Made by a program: the position numbers and the translations under genes. 64,000 nt of DNA, taken from Epiperipatus broadwayi. Its lineage: Eukaryota; Onychophora; Udeonychophora; Euonychophora; Peripatidae. Numbering within the stretch: the stretch's first letter is position 1; every line of letters starts with the position of its first letter. The notes under the pieces were generated by a model. That model was not told the origin of the DNA, did no database searches, and saw only the letters and a list, made by a program, of their open reading frames with translations. Positions 43,901 to 55,600 of the stretch are shown piece by piece. The DNA lies in contig JAQFVV010000023.1 in the NCBI GenBank assembly GCA_028023455.1, forward strand, positions 2,159,501 to 2,223,500, read 5' to 3'.

Positions 43901-44199
43901 TAATTTACTTAATTAAATGTAATTTTATCAGATTTCATGCTTCTATGTATACAAAGTATAAATAAAAAGATAGATTTAACTACAGTAAATTGTTTTATAA
44001 AGATTTATTCTGCCAAATTTAGCAAAAGTCCAACATAAAGTATTTGGTAAGTAATTATTATTATATGCTTTAGCTTGCTGTAACTCTGCTTTATAAATTT
44101 TATAAAATAAAGTTACTTCCCAGTTAGAAAATTTTACTACTAAAAGAGATACATAAGAGAGTGGTGGGTATAAAAATATTGACCACCCCTGCTTTAATG

Positions 44200-45770
44200 T
44201 ATGCCAAATGATTTGCAGCATAATTTTACTTGTAATTGATATAAGAGATATATTTTGCATATTCTTTGGTATATAGTAGTATAAATTGATTTTATACAGA
44301 CAGTAGGTTATTTAAAAGTTTCCATATTAAATGACATAAGTTGATCAGCAATGCACATTCTTTTTAAGTCTTCTAGAAAATTTTTGATACAATTCTAATG
44401 AATTCCAATAGTCTTTTTGCCAATGATCTCATGGTTAATCTATTCTCATTCTCTATTATCTGTTCCTTTATGTAGGCAATTTTATTAAATGTGTCCCAGT
44501 TGATTTCTTTATGTTATATCTCTTTATGTGAATATTCATTTCTAATATTTTCCTCTCTGATCATAAATTTTTTGATTGGACTTTTTCAACAAATCTATTC
44601 CAAGTTAGAATGTTTTTTTGATTTCATGCATTCAAGAATTATAATTCTTATTTTTCTAATATTGTTATCCATCATTTGTTGCTTAAATAATGGCCATCTA
44701 ATTTTTAAAATTCTATAAACATTGGGTACATTATTACATTTATCTAAAACGAAATACATATTTATAAGCATATGTGTACAATATGCATCAAGCCTTCACA
44801 TAAATACCAAAATTGGTAGATAGTAGCAAATCCTATGTATTATATATTTTTAATACACACACATACTGTAATGATACCATTAGGAATGTAACCATGTCTA
44901 GTAATTATCATTATTTGGGCTTTTTTGTCAGGCATCAATCTGGGATGTTGATTTTGTGCTATAGGAATAATAATGATAAAGTTTTTCTTGTTGTTTTAAA
45001 TGATGCTCCGGATTATTAGCATTTTTAATTTGGAGCATTTTTTTATTCTCTCATATTTTTTTATTTAATTATAATTTTATTTAACACCAATGTGATTAAT
45101 ACTAACCATCATTTCTATGATAATTAACTCAATCCTCAGACACATCTTATTATATTCCAGTCACCCCCATTTCCTATAAAACATAAGACATTAGCAATCA
45201 TTGTGATATCAAAAATGTGTTATACTGATATAACAAAAATATGGTATTAATTAATCAAAAATATATATAACATTTCAAGAATAATTTTGCTCACAAATTA
45301 TTAAATGATAGAAATCAGTATTAAAAGATATCTATTGATAATTTTTCTGGATAAATCTCATTTTCATCAGGATTACCAAAAATCTGCAAATAAGATGAAA
45401 TACACTATCACAACATCAAAAAAGTGCAATTAATTTTATGGTATTCTTAGGTAAAAAGACAAAAAATAGCTTGATTTATGAACTAGGAATCTATAATTGC
45501 ATTTGCAAACGCATTCTCTTTTAATTGCTACAATCAGCGCTAGTAATAAATTCTTATTTCTATAAAGTAAATATAATTAAATCTAAATTCTCGGTAAAAT
45601 GAAATATGGGGAAATCTTTAAAAAAAGAAGATGATAGCTTTAAAATAAATATATTTGAATGTACTTGTCTGGCAAAATTATCTTTTTGCCTTTGAGTGAT
45701 CATTTTTAATCGTCGACCCCCCCCCTTCTCTCTCTCCGTTCGTGAGTTCTACCTTCATTAGGATTTCATC
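44200..45770. other. AT-rich sequence, no gene recognised
   Basis: Frames at 44491-44718 and 44813-45019 show no domain. A C run at about 45717-45725 precedes the next insertion. Confidence 0.45.
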
Positions 45771-45880
45771 ACTATTTTAAAGATATATGGGCACAGACTT
45801 TCACATGAGCCACCACTCTTCACACTATCTCATAATACTGATAGACTTGAACACATATATGTTAAAAAGATAAATAATCA

Positions 45881-45922
45881 CTAATATACGTATTTCATGC
45901 TAAACCAGCAATCATCAGTTGG
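45881..45922 (-). ncRNA. hammerhead ribozyme motif, family 2
   Basis: The minus strand shows CCAA, CUGAUGA, stem II UGCU/AGCA, GAAA, the short stem III and UUAG in place of UUGG. The core is intact. The base of stem I has lost one pair. Confidence 0.55.
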
Positions 45923-46133
45923 TCCAGATTACCATCTCCACACATATATGCTATAAGTGCTCATATATATTAAGATAGCCAATTCCTTATACTTTAGCAT
46001 CAACCGATTTTCAATTGGATGGACGGTTGGAGTGTGGAGTAGATTGAAGCCTATCCATTAAAGTATGAGGATTGGATATCTTAATATATATCTGAGCACT
46101 TATAGCATTTATGTGTGGAGATGGTAATCTGGA

Positions 46134-46175
46134 CCAATTGATGATTTCTGTTTTAGCATGAAATATGTATATTGG
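46134..46175 (+). ncRNA. hammerhead ribozyme motif, family 2 (C3 lost)
   Basis: CCAA, TTGATGA (C3 changed to T), a damaged stem II, GAAA and ATTGG follow in order. It is the mate of 45881 and probably inactive. Confidence 0.5.
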
Positions 46176-46344
46176 TGATTATTTATCTTTTCAGCATATA
46201 TGTGTTCAAGTGTATCAGTGTCATGAGATAGTGTGGAGAGTCGTGGGTCATGTGAAAGTCTGTGCTCATATACCCTATATATTACATATGTAGACACAGG
46301 TGTATAATAAATCTGTATGTTTCAGTTATTTTAAAGATAGTACG

Positions 46345-46855
46345 AATCTGAAAGCTTTATAGAATTAGCAAGGAATGTTTTTTTAATTTGATTTCCTTGG
46401 ATGTTTATACCAGTATAAATAATAATTGGTTTGGAATCAGTCAGAACTCAGAAAAGTAAATTCAGCAGCAATTATTTAACTTGATACATTTGCACAACAC
46501 TAATGGCATATTTGATTTGTATATATTTGGGAGGTTATCAGTACTATTTTCATAGTATCAAACTTTTAGAACTATGCATCAACTTGGATAGAATATTGCG
46601 TGTAAATGTTGGCTTTCTATCTCTCTCTCTTTTTTACAGTCGGAATTCTCCTAGTCAAGCCCAAATAAACTTGTTAGCCAGCATATCCCCCCCCCCTTTT
46701 ATATAATTAGTCAGAAATTGTTCACATAGTCATCTAGTATACACACAGATTAGTTCTATAGAGAGTATAGATAGAGAAGTCATCAATATTTATTTTTTAT
46801 AATTGAATATTTTTGAATCTGTTTTTAGAAATGTATTTTGTTAATATTGGTTCTT
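46345..46855. other. AT-rich sequence, no gene recognised
   Basis: The frame at 46503-46706 has no domain. A CT-rich and C-run stretch lies at 46615-46697. Confidence 0.45.
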
Positions 46856-46861
46856 TTATTA

Positions 46862-47070
46862 CTTGATCATTAGCACATTTATCTGCCCTACCCCCATGAT
46901 CTTATGTTTCAAATCCATGTTAGTGAACATTGAAAATTTGACTTAGGATTTTGTTTTTCACATTCTTCATTTATGGCCAATCAACTATTATCCGATATTG
47001 GTCAGTAAATTGGTATCTAGCTATTACTAGCTAGCTAATAACATTCCCTGATTCATCAGGGTTAGTCACA
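46862..47070 (+). mobile_element. tRNA-derived SINE, family T
   Basis: The head has GATCATTAGCACATTTATC and the B-box-like TGTTTCAAATCC. The body has GGCCAATCAACTATTATCC and GATATTGGTCAGTAAATTGG, and the tail has a small hairpin (CCTGATTCATCAGGG). It is one of the better copies of the family. Confidence 0.5.
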
Positions 47071-47079
47071 TAAGTGTGT

Positions 47080-49975
47080 TGCATTAATTGTAAAAGCAAA
47101 AAAATATGTATCACATTGTGGCGCCAGGCAATATATTTATGTAGACTCTGTTTATCTTAAATCTTGATTACTAAATATTGATTTTTTTTTTTTTCTAAGT
47201 TACGTGAATATGTTGATCAATTTACTAAAGTGTTTTAATTTTTTAATACTATACTAAGACTCTTTTTAAAAGAGATCTTTAAGAATCAATAAGCATCTTT
47301 TATGGCAAATCATTTAATATTGTTATGGGTTTTTTTCCCTCCGTCTTTTTATCTTGAAATCTTTGAATCAAATTTGATTAACTCTAAGACTACTTTACTC
47401 TCCCCCCTTCCTCTATTAGAAGTTTATTATTATTTTGGGGAATTATGAAATCCTTTTCCTCATTTTAAAGATGACACTAATGAAGTGTCTAAGTGCCATT
47501 TATATTACCTTAGTAAAGCTAGTGTGTAATTAGGTATTTAAATAAATATTTAAAAGAAGAAGTAATTACCAAGATTGCCGCTTATGAAAATATTTAATAT
47601 GTATTTTTTATAATTTTTTCTTAATGATCCTCCTCAGGGAAAGCCTGTGGGATGTTTAAAAAATAATAATTAAGGACAAAACAAAGCAGAGACAAGGAGG
47701 GGGTAGTCATTAAAAGGATGGAAAGTTATTACCATCTCCCCCCTCCCCTTTCAAAAATAAATTGTTTTTAAGATGAATTAAATGCTAATGAATTTTACTT
47801 TAATTCAGTTTGAACTGGAAAAAAAAAAAGCACTAAACTTGATTTAAGATAATTGTTTGACATTTAAATTCCATTATAATTTCATTCATATTTTATTCTG
47901 CTTTAAGTGAAAACAGAATGTGTGTGCATAAATAGATCTCTATGCCAACTCAAAGACAACAAATCAAATCTTCATTTTGACTCTAAGCAATTTATGTATC
48001 ATTATTATTAGTTATCCTTAATACCGTAGACAGGTTTTGCACAGGCCACTTCCCCAAACATTTTTGTCTCTTGATTTATACTTCAAATACTCATTTATAC
48101 TCCCTTAGTTAATATCATCCATGTTATCTTATTCTCTGCAGTTTTTACTATCTATCTTTGTTTGAATGAATGACTAACCTAATTCATCCATTACTTCACA
48201 ATCCATTCACTGTTGTATCATATTGCGGATACCTGTCATTTGGTGCTTGTCTCTTATTTCTAAAACATAGAAGTGACACTTATTTAGATATTGTTTGTTC
48301 AAAGTATATACTTAATTTTTCTTTAAGATCGATAGATATATGCTATTTCTTCTGGAGGCTTCGATTTGCAAAACCATTTTGATATTTGCAGAACATTTTT
48401 GCCCACTAACCATATTAGTATTACTACCTTTAGATTGTCGCCTCTCGTATTAATGAGCATACATTTCTCTATGTACTTCATGTACAAACACTAATTTGCT
48501 ATGACATTAACATTAAATTCCTTAACATTATTATGGAATGCTATTTTCGAAGTTTGTTGTTCAATTTATATACAAATGCTACAGTTCTTCCAATTGCAAT
48601 ATTGACATGATAACTGCTTATGGTACTTTTATCATTTGCATAGGTTCTTCTGTCAACTGAAGCCACTCTACTACTGTATTTCAGATCTGTCATCTGTGCT
48701 ACTCTTCTGCTAGAGCTATGTCATAGTTACATAAACAAACAACAATATAAAAATAAATAAATGTGTTTTTTTTTTTCTCATATATATATAATAATCCCAG
48801 TGCTAACACTAAACAACTAAATATCCAAATATTAAATCACCCTACATGTTTTTGAGCCTGGCTATTTTGAAATACAGACTAATATATTTATTTCACAGTG
48901 GACAGTACTCGATTTCTTAATTATGTGGGATGATTTAATATTTATATATATGTTAATTATAATATTCTCATGGATAAATAATTTCATACCCAGAGTTTCC
49001 ATGTAATAACAATTCTCAAAACATAAATGATTTTAAATCTCACCATACACATTCTTATGATTTGAAAAAGTAGAAGCTCTGAGGAAAGACTTGTTATTAT
49101 ACTGAAACATTAACTATATATACTGATAAACAAAACTAAGAATTAATCTTTGAGGAGACAATCTCTACTGTGAACATCTTTTGTAGTGTATATATAATTT
49201 CGATATACACATTACTTGATAATAAGAAAATCTACATATTATTTTCTAAGCTTTTGCATACATGCTTACTCTATATGCTGCTGCTATTTTAATGAGTTCT
49301 ACATATGTATAGTTAATTTGCATAACTAATTTAAGGTCAGTCCATGCTAATTTTGCTAGAGTGAATAATTATATATGTGTTGTGCAGTAATTGTTTTCTG
49401 TAATAAATTTCATTTATATTAATAATATATATATTTGCACACTTGTTATTTATTACTATATACATTTCATTAGTCACGTTATGAATTTTAAGACAAATAT
49501 CTGAAATGGTCACTTGCATATCATCTTTCAAATTTTCAATTCTGAATCTTTTTATATATTTATCATTACAGAAAATCTTAATTCATATATTTATATACGA
49601 TGTAGAAAATCGTAACAAATATTTAGTGCTTTGTCAAATAGTTCTGAATACTCATTTTTCAACAATATCCAAAACGTATCTTAATGGCTCATCTGACAAT
49701 TTAATTTGAGCTTTCTATCAGATAATACTGCAAGATGTTGTTTTTTTTTTCTTGAAGTGAAAGCTGAAATAAGGACGTGTCCAGGCTAAAAATGGATTTC
49801 TTATCCAATCCAATTTTTGTAATTTCAAATGGTCAAAAATATGTCTAAATTTTCGTGTAGTGATTTTAAATGTTTTTTTTTTCTACGATGTGACTGATTT
49901 TTATTTCTTTACATCTGCTTGTTAATTCAAACATTTCTAAACTATTTTCATACCCTTTTTTAATCATAATGATTT
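47080..49975. other. AT-rich sequence, no gene recognised
   Basis: Purine-rich and pyrimidine-rich runs occur at 47690-47750. Frames at 48170-48382, 49337-49531 and 49506-49709 show no domain. Nothing is supported. Confidence 0.45.
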
Positions 49976-50035
49976 TTTTAAAAAAAAAACAACTATTGCT
50001 TGTCTGTGGTAATTTTTTTTTTTTTCATGTGTCAA

Positions 50036-50107
50036 AGCATCGGCCAGAAGCGAACCCGCGTCAACTGCTTGTAAGGCAGCTGTGCTGACCACTCGGCCAC
50101 CAACGCT
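50036..50107 (-). pseudogene. tRNA-like pseudogene, possible anticodon UAC (Val), with A-rich tail
   Basis: On the minus strand the acceptor stem AGCGTTG/CGATGCT pairs seven times with two wobbles. The D-arm region is TGGCCGAGTGGTCAGC. The anticodon arm GCTGC-CTTACAA-GCAGT gives anticodon TAC. The T arm GCGGG-TTCGCTT-CTGGC has a mismatch. The 3' side is followed by an A run (ATGAAAAAAAAAA) and no Pol III T-stretch. That tail and the T-arm damage suggest a retroposed pseudogene rather than a working gene. Confidence 0.55.
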
Positions 50108-50187
50108 TAACAAATCATTTTTTTTAATGATATATTATTAAAATTTAAATGACTAAAAAATATCTAACAAATATGATAGTTAAAGCA

Positions 50188-50590
50188 CTAACTATTACAT
50201 GATCACTAATCTTTCCAATCCTGCCCAATAGGATTATGGTAACTGTGGCTATTAAAGAACCAGACACTAAAAAGTATGTATGCTAAGCTGAGTTCAGATC
50301 TATAGAACTATACAAGCTAATCAGCTTGAATTGAAAACATTATTGTGTTCCCATTTTGGACTCAAAGCTAATAATGTAAAAGATGGCTGCTGGAGAGTTG
50401 CATAAGATCTAGATGCAATGCTCTCAGATCCAAAGTCCTTCACTGATGAAAGCCACAAGCTAGAAACTAATCTGGGGATATTGGATGAGTATGCACTAGA
50501 TAGGGATTTTATGCACATATTTTCCTGTATCCATAGATTTATCTGGCTTGCACTTAGTGGTGATACTGTATGGAGAATTTTGCTTCTGTG
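50188..50590 (+). mobile_element. family 1 repeat, full-length divergent single copy
   Basis: The copy carries all parts in order. There is a tRNA-like head (ggtaactgtggctattaaag, then GCTGAGTTCAGATCT as a B-box-like word), the middle (agctaatcagcttgaattg), the GGCTGCTGGAGAGTTGC segment, the hammerhead and the GTATGGAGAATTTTGC end. It shows the unit has a Pol III-like head about 200 bases before the ribozyme. It is more diverged than the dimers. Confidence 0.7.
50428..50486 (+). ncRNA. hammerhead ribozyme motif, family 1 (stem III pair lost)
   Basis: CTGATGA, stem II AGC/GCT with loop CACAA, GAAAC, TA, ATC and TGGGGATATTGGAT follow in order. Stem II has the same paired change as the 9865 copy. 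G16.2 changed to A, which breaks one of only two stem III pairs. Confidence 0.6.
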
Positions 50591-50594
50591 TTAA

Positions 50595-51760
50595 ATATGA
50601 TAGTTTGTGCACCGTCCTGTATTTTTAAATATAATAGAATTGTTTTTATGCTTTTCAATTTCTATAAAATTAATACCTCTATTTTTAACTCTAATAATTG
50701 ATTTAAAACTTTATTTCTTGACAACCACATAATTTCTGTGTTGAATAGTAAGCACTTGTATTCAGTTTCTGCAGAACAACAAATAAATGGGTCTTGGTTT
50801 TTATGTAATTGACTATTTGTATTGTCTGTTTAAAAATAAAATCTAATTCTTCAGAAACGTTTTAGCCATGATTATCTTTTGATATAGGGAGCAGTGATTA
50901 ATTATAATATTTGGATTTAATTTTTTAATATATAAAATAAAATCTTTTTCTATTTCTTTCACAGATTTTGTGCCATCTGTATAGATAGTAATGCATAACT
51001 TCTATGGACTATATTTTTCAAAGAATGAGTTTTCAACTGAAATATATCTTATCCAGTTGTTCTTCCTACAAGTTTATTAAGGAATAGAAGTTTTTATTAA
51101 TTATTCTATTTTCATTAATCAAAAATGAATAAATCCAATTAATTATGCTTTTCCACTAATGTTGAAGATTCGTCTATTTGCAAACAAAATTTTTATTTAT
51201 TAGTTACCATTATTACTTGTAATATTCTGTGACATGTCTATAATTCTTTTTCTAATGGTAACATCTGAATAAAGGAATTTTATTTATTTCTTTAGCTTCT
51301 TGTTCTCCAATCATTAATTTTTATAGTAAATTTTGTAGGCAGTCTACAATTAATTTTTCAGCAGTTATATATGTTTTGAAAGTTTTGCAATTAATTCAGC
51401 TATTTCTTAAGATGCAATTAGAGCTATATTAATTCTTTCATTTTCTTTTCAAAATTTTCTTCCTGTTTATTTTGTATTTGGAATAATATTTTTAAATAAG
51501 ACTTCTTCTTTAGAAGCAAACTACTATATTTACAAGTTTGTTGTTTTTATTAGTGCAACTTTTACTTTTAGCTCAATCCTATCACAACCATCCATCAGCC
51601 TAGAATACATTAAAAACACACTTTTTCAAATAATCCATGTAGCATATATTCCAGTTTAACTTCATATACACATTACTTTTAGAGATACTTAAGCTTAACT
51701 TCATATAATATGTACTTAAATATATTTGAAGCTTCTATTCCATCACACAATGCTGAAACA
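50595..51760. other. AT-rich sequence, no gene recognised
   Basis: No credible frame or repeat edge is visible apart from AT runs. Confidence 0.45.
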
Positions 51761-51769
51761 TATGATCAA

Positions 51770-51880
51770 AAATATGTGACAAAGTCAAATGATGTCCAAG
51801 ATGTGCATTTTGGGCTGAATCAGTACTCATCGGTTGGCCCAAATCAAAATCAAACATATCTTCATCATTTGTTCAACATA
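51770..51880 (-). mobile_element. family 2 repeat fragment
   Basis: The minus strand shows gatttgggccaaccgatgag, the hammerhead region and ttggacatcatttgac, matching the centre of family 2. The tRNA-like tail is degraded. The plus-strand frame at 51710-51892 is incidental. Confidence 0.55.
51795..51836 (-). ncRNA. hammerhead ribozyme motif, family 2 (decayed, keeps UC cleavage site)
   Basis: On the minus strand CCAA is followed by CCGAUGA (U4 changed to C), stem II GUACUG/CAGCCC, AAAA in place of GAAA, a stem III of two pairs, UC and UUGG. Unlike the other copies the base before stem I is C, perhaps the ancestral cleavage base. Confidence 0.5.
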
Positions 51881-51887
51881 TATATAT

Positions 51888-52620
51888 TGTAACGGGCACA
51901 TACGCTGTTACATTTTTTTTTTTTAAATTAAACATGAAAAATAAAAGTTCGCAAATAAAAACTTTTTTTTTTTAAGAATTAAAAATTGAAAATTAAAAAT
52001 CATCTAAACTCTAATATATAAAATCGCACAGATGAAAAATTATTAAACGAAAACTTTATTAAGAAGAAAAAAAGTATTTTAAAACTAAATTTTCAGTAAA
52101 GATTTAAAGATAAAAATATATCTAAGTTTGTACAATAAATTAATTAATGTTATTGTAAAATGGAAATGATTATTTTAATTAGTCCAAGTGAACTAGCCCT
52201 TGGGCATTTCAAAATATATAAGAAAAGGTCAGATAGGAGAGAAAAACAATAGAAACTAATAGCCAATAAAAGAAATCCCTCGGGAGATGGACTTCAATGA
52301 AAGGGTTATCATCATCATGACGTAATGTTGAGTTAATCCGCAAAATTAGTATAAAAAGAAAAAGTTTGGAAATAAATTTTAGTGAAGATAGGAATTAGAA
52401 AAGGGGAGATAGTGATATGTGTTAAGTCGGAGAGAGTTGGAGGAGAAGGGATTGAAAGATGCACTTTCAATTCCTTCAGTTCTAAAAAAATGAAACATCG
52501 TTTTCCCATATTGCAGACTATAGGACATCTGGGCCCAGCAATTAAATACCAGCTACAATAAAGGACCAATGGCTAACTGCACACTGATCTCCTCATGACT
52601 TCGTGGGAATTAACAACTTC
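51888..52620 (+). repeat. possible solo LTR
   Basis: The stretch starts TGTAACGGGCAC, a common LTR beginning. It contains a TATA-like GTATAAAAAG at about 52349 with AATAAA downstream at about 52370, and a CpG-bearing middle (ccctcgggagatgg, atgacgtaatg). No second LTR or coding part is next to it, and the end near 52616 (GGAATTAACA) is a guess. Confidence 0.25.
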
Positions 52621-52624
52621 CAAA

Positions 52625-55600
52625 TTACAAACAATTAGAAACTATGGACTTTTTCTAAAAACAGTAAGAACTATATAGTTAATGAACATTTTCAAAACAG
52701 TAAGAACTTTGATTCCAAAAATTTCTCAATATTTAAATAGAAGTAGAATTTCCTATCTGACTAAATTTTTTATTAATTATTTTATTGAATGTATTATTTG
52801 TTTGTAAATCATTTCCATTAATTTATTTTTTCTGTGCTTTTAAGTTTTTATTATGATTTTTTTTTTTCTTTTAAATAAATTATATAAATGGTAAATTTAA
52901 GTCAGGCGTAAATGGCTGCATAGATTCATAAAGTTATATTAGTTTAATTAAGGGACGGTAAATCTTAGATTATTTGTTTCGTAGTTAAATTGGGTCAATG
53001 GATTGGATATATTGGTGTAGTTAGTAAATGTAGTATGAGGTTCGCTACGTGCAGGATCGTATTATATGCCGCACACCCCTTTTTTGCCTATGGAAGGGGA
53101 TAGTAAGACGGAAAATGCAGTCCCTTCCTATGGAGTTTTTTTTTTTTATTGTTCTTCTTGCCAGACAGATGTAGCATTCCTGTCTGGATGAGAGTCAATG
53201 TCTTCTAACCATGTTCAGATGTACATTCCTGATGGTATGGTATTTTGTGCTGTCGTATTCATACTGCATTGAATACATCAATATATCAGATGGATTGATG
53301 TTGGTTTGGCTGTGAACCTTTGGCCTAAGGTTAAGTCATGGATAGAATATTTTCTTTTCAAATGCAATCTGTGTAGTCTATTCATACTCGACACTCTAAT
53401 AAATATTAAACTCATCTGTGCGAACTTTTTAAAATAAAATAAAAACAGTTAAATTGTAAATTAAAATCTAAAGTAAAATAAGTTATAATGTTTTGTAAAA
53501 AAATAAAAGTTAGACTAAAATTATAATGCTAAATTTTATATATATTAAATAAATGTTTGTGTGTGTTATTACTGGCAGTGGCTTCTTTTATTTTTTTAAT
53601 ATTGAAAATATTTTTAGATAAGAATTTATATTTTATAAATCTCTGTGTCTCACTGAGCTAGTGGTAATGGGCTGATGGTCTGAATAAAACATGTGAAATG
53701 TGAATCTTAATATACATATCTGCCTACTATATAAATTTTCTAGATTCTAAGTAGCCTAGTGGCGCTCAGTAGTGCAGATACAGCAAGACTCCTTTCTTTC
53801 GGACCGTTATAATATAGATAGATAGAAAATTATTATAGTTTAATTGACAGGTTTCAAATTTTCTACTTTACAAACTTTGATACAAACCACATTACTTTTA
53901 TTAACCATTTATTAGGCTAGACATTAACCTTAGCCCAAATATATACTTTAAGTCTCACTTAATGGTGTAATTGATTAGAAATTATTATACTATTTGTTTT
54001 TATTTCACTTTTATCTATACATAAGAAATACTGACTGTTTTTGTCTCCCATCTGGGTAAATCTTAATTTTAGAAAACTCATTATATTATATAATTTTTTT
54101 TTAACAGTCATGTTATATTTTTGAAATCATTTTTATCCAAAGATAATTTTTTTTATTCTTTGTCATTAGCTTCATTTGTATTTATAAATAATTTTCAAAT
54201 ATCCATTAGTGAAATAAAAAATTTATTAATAAATTAAAACTTGTTACAATAAATATTATGATGAAAATATTACTTTTATTGTGACAGATTTAATAATTAG
54301 TATTGAGAATATAATACTTAGTTCTGTAATAGTTTTAACAATTAGTATTGAGAATATAATACTTAGTTCTGTAATTCACAGTAACTATGTAACTACCAAA
54401 ATATTACATTATTGCATATTACACTTATCTTGAGTGCATTAGTGTATACACTTTATCCTTTCTCTTTATTGAATAGATTCTAATCAATTGAAAGAGAAGC
54501 TAAAATAAGGTTGAGATACTCATGCAGCACAATTAAGAAAGTTTCTGGTTTTTTACTTTTTAATGTGTATGAATTATGATTGTATTTTTTGTATGTGTAA
54601 TTTTGGAATTTCAACAATAATATTTTATAAATTATAAATTTAATCATAGTGCACTACAAGAGCTCTCATGACACACAAATTTGCCACACCACGCACATTG
54701 AAGGCTACTGGTCTAATTTATCAGGATCTTTTGCTTATTTGTGAGTGTATATTATGAAATCTTTTCTATGCCATTAATATAATTGAATAACTAATTGTTC
54801 AGGAAATTATGTGACCTTTATATACTGGAAGTGGCAGATTAAGCTTTGAACCAGGATCTTTACTATGTTGAAACATTAAATGTAAAAATAAAAATATATT
54901 GTCATATGTCCTTCACTACCAGTGGAGAAATGGAGACATTGTGATTCAGATTGAGAAACTTTCCTTATATCTCTCAAATTAGCATTTGAAATGAAATTTC
55001 TTTTCCAATTGTTAGACTGATATTTTTTTATCAGTTGCATTTGTTTAAAGATTATCATAATATAGTGGATAGTTGCTATGACTGATATTGGAGACTGAAA
55101 TAGGTAAACCTTGAAGTTTCTTCAAGTTACAATAGAGATAGATTTTTTTTTTTTAGATAAGTAACTATAAACAATGGAGCCAAATATCCTACAAAGGTTA
55201 ATAAATTAATTACTAATAATTTTTCACTACAACATAAAGATCCTACATTAATCTGGATTGGTCAAACAAATGTTAATACATTCTACAGTAAAATTACAAA
55301 TTAAATATACTGTATATTTGAAACTATTATTTAACATTCTCATTTCAATCAAAATATGAAGACTATAAAAAAAGACAAATACATCCCCTCCCCAAATAGT
55401 GAAAGCTGTTTCAAATTTTCTTTATGTAAACGATTTGAGATTTTAAAATTCTTACTTTGCTTTTGATGGAGAGGGGAAGTAAACGACATAAGGGGCTTAA
55501 TTGTATTGTGGTATAGTTCGATATCTTGGAATAAACTATGTTAAAGAGATGCCAAGTAATGGCACGATGCTGATTAAGTATTATCATTTAATCATGATAA

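Larger units (their letters stand above)
41716..44191 (+). mobile_element. hAT-superfamily DNA transposon with both ends and 8-bp target duplication
   Basis: The element begins CAGTGGTAGTCAACC and ends, on the other strand, CAGGGGTGGTCAA. These are short imperfect terminal repeats of hAT type. The flanks carry GTTTAATG (41708-41715) and CTTTAATG (44192-44199), an 8-bp duplication with one mismatch, as expected for hAT. Inside lies a decayed transposase of about 1.7 kb. Length is 2476 bp, fitting a once autonomous copy. Confidence 0.85.
45786..46326. mobile_element. family 2 inverted dimer with 13-bp target duplication
   Basis: A minus-strand copy (45786 to about 45985) and a plus-strand copy (about 46060-46326) face each other across a segment that is itself part of family 2 (ggttggagtgtgg, gaagcctatccattaaag). 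The flanks carry TATTTTAAAGATA at 45773-45785 and 46327-46339, exact over 13 bases. Here the right arm has the long tail (gacacaggtgtataataa..cag) and the left arm is shorter, the mirror of the 32857 dimer. Confidence 0.85.
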
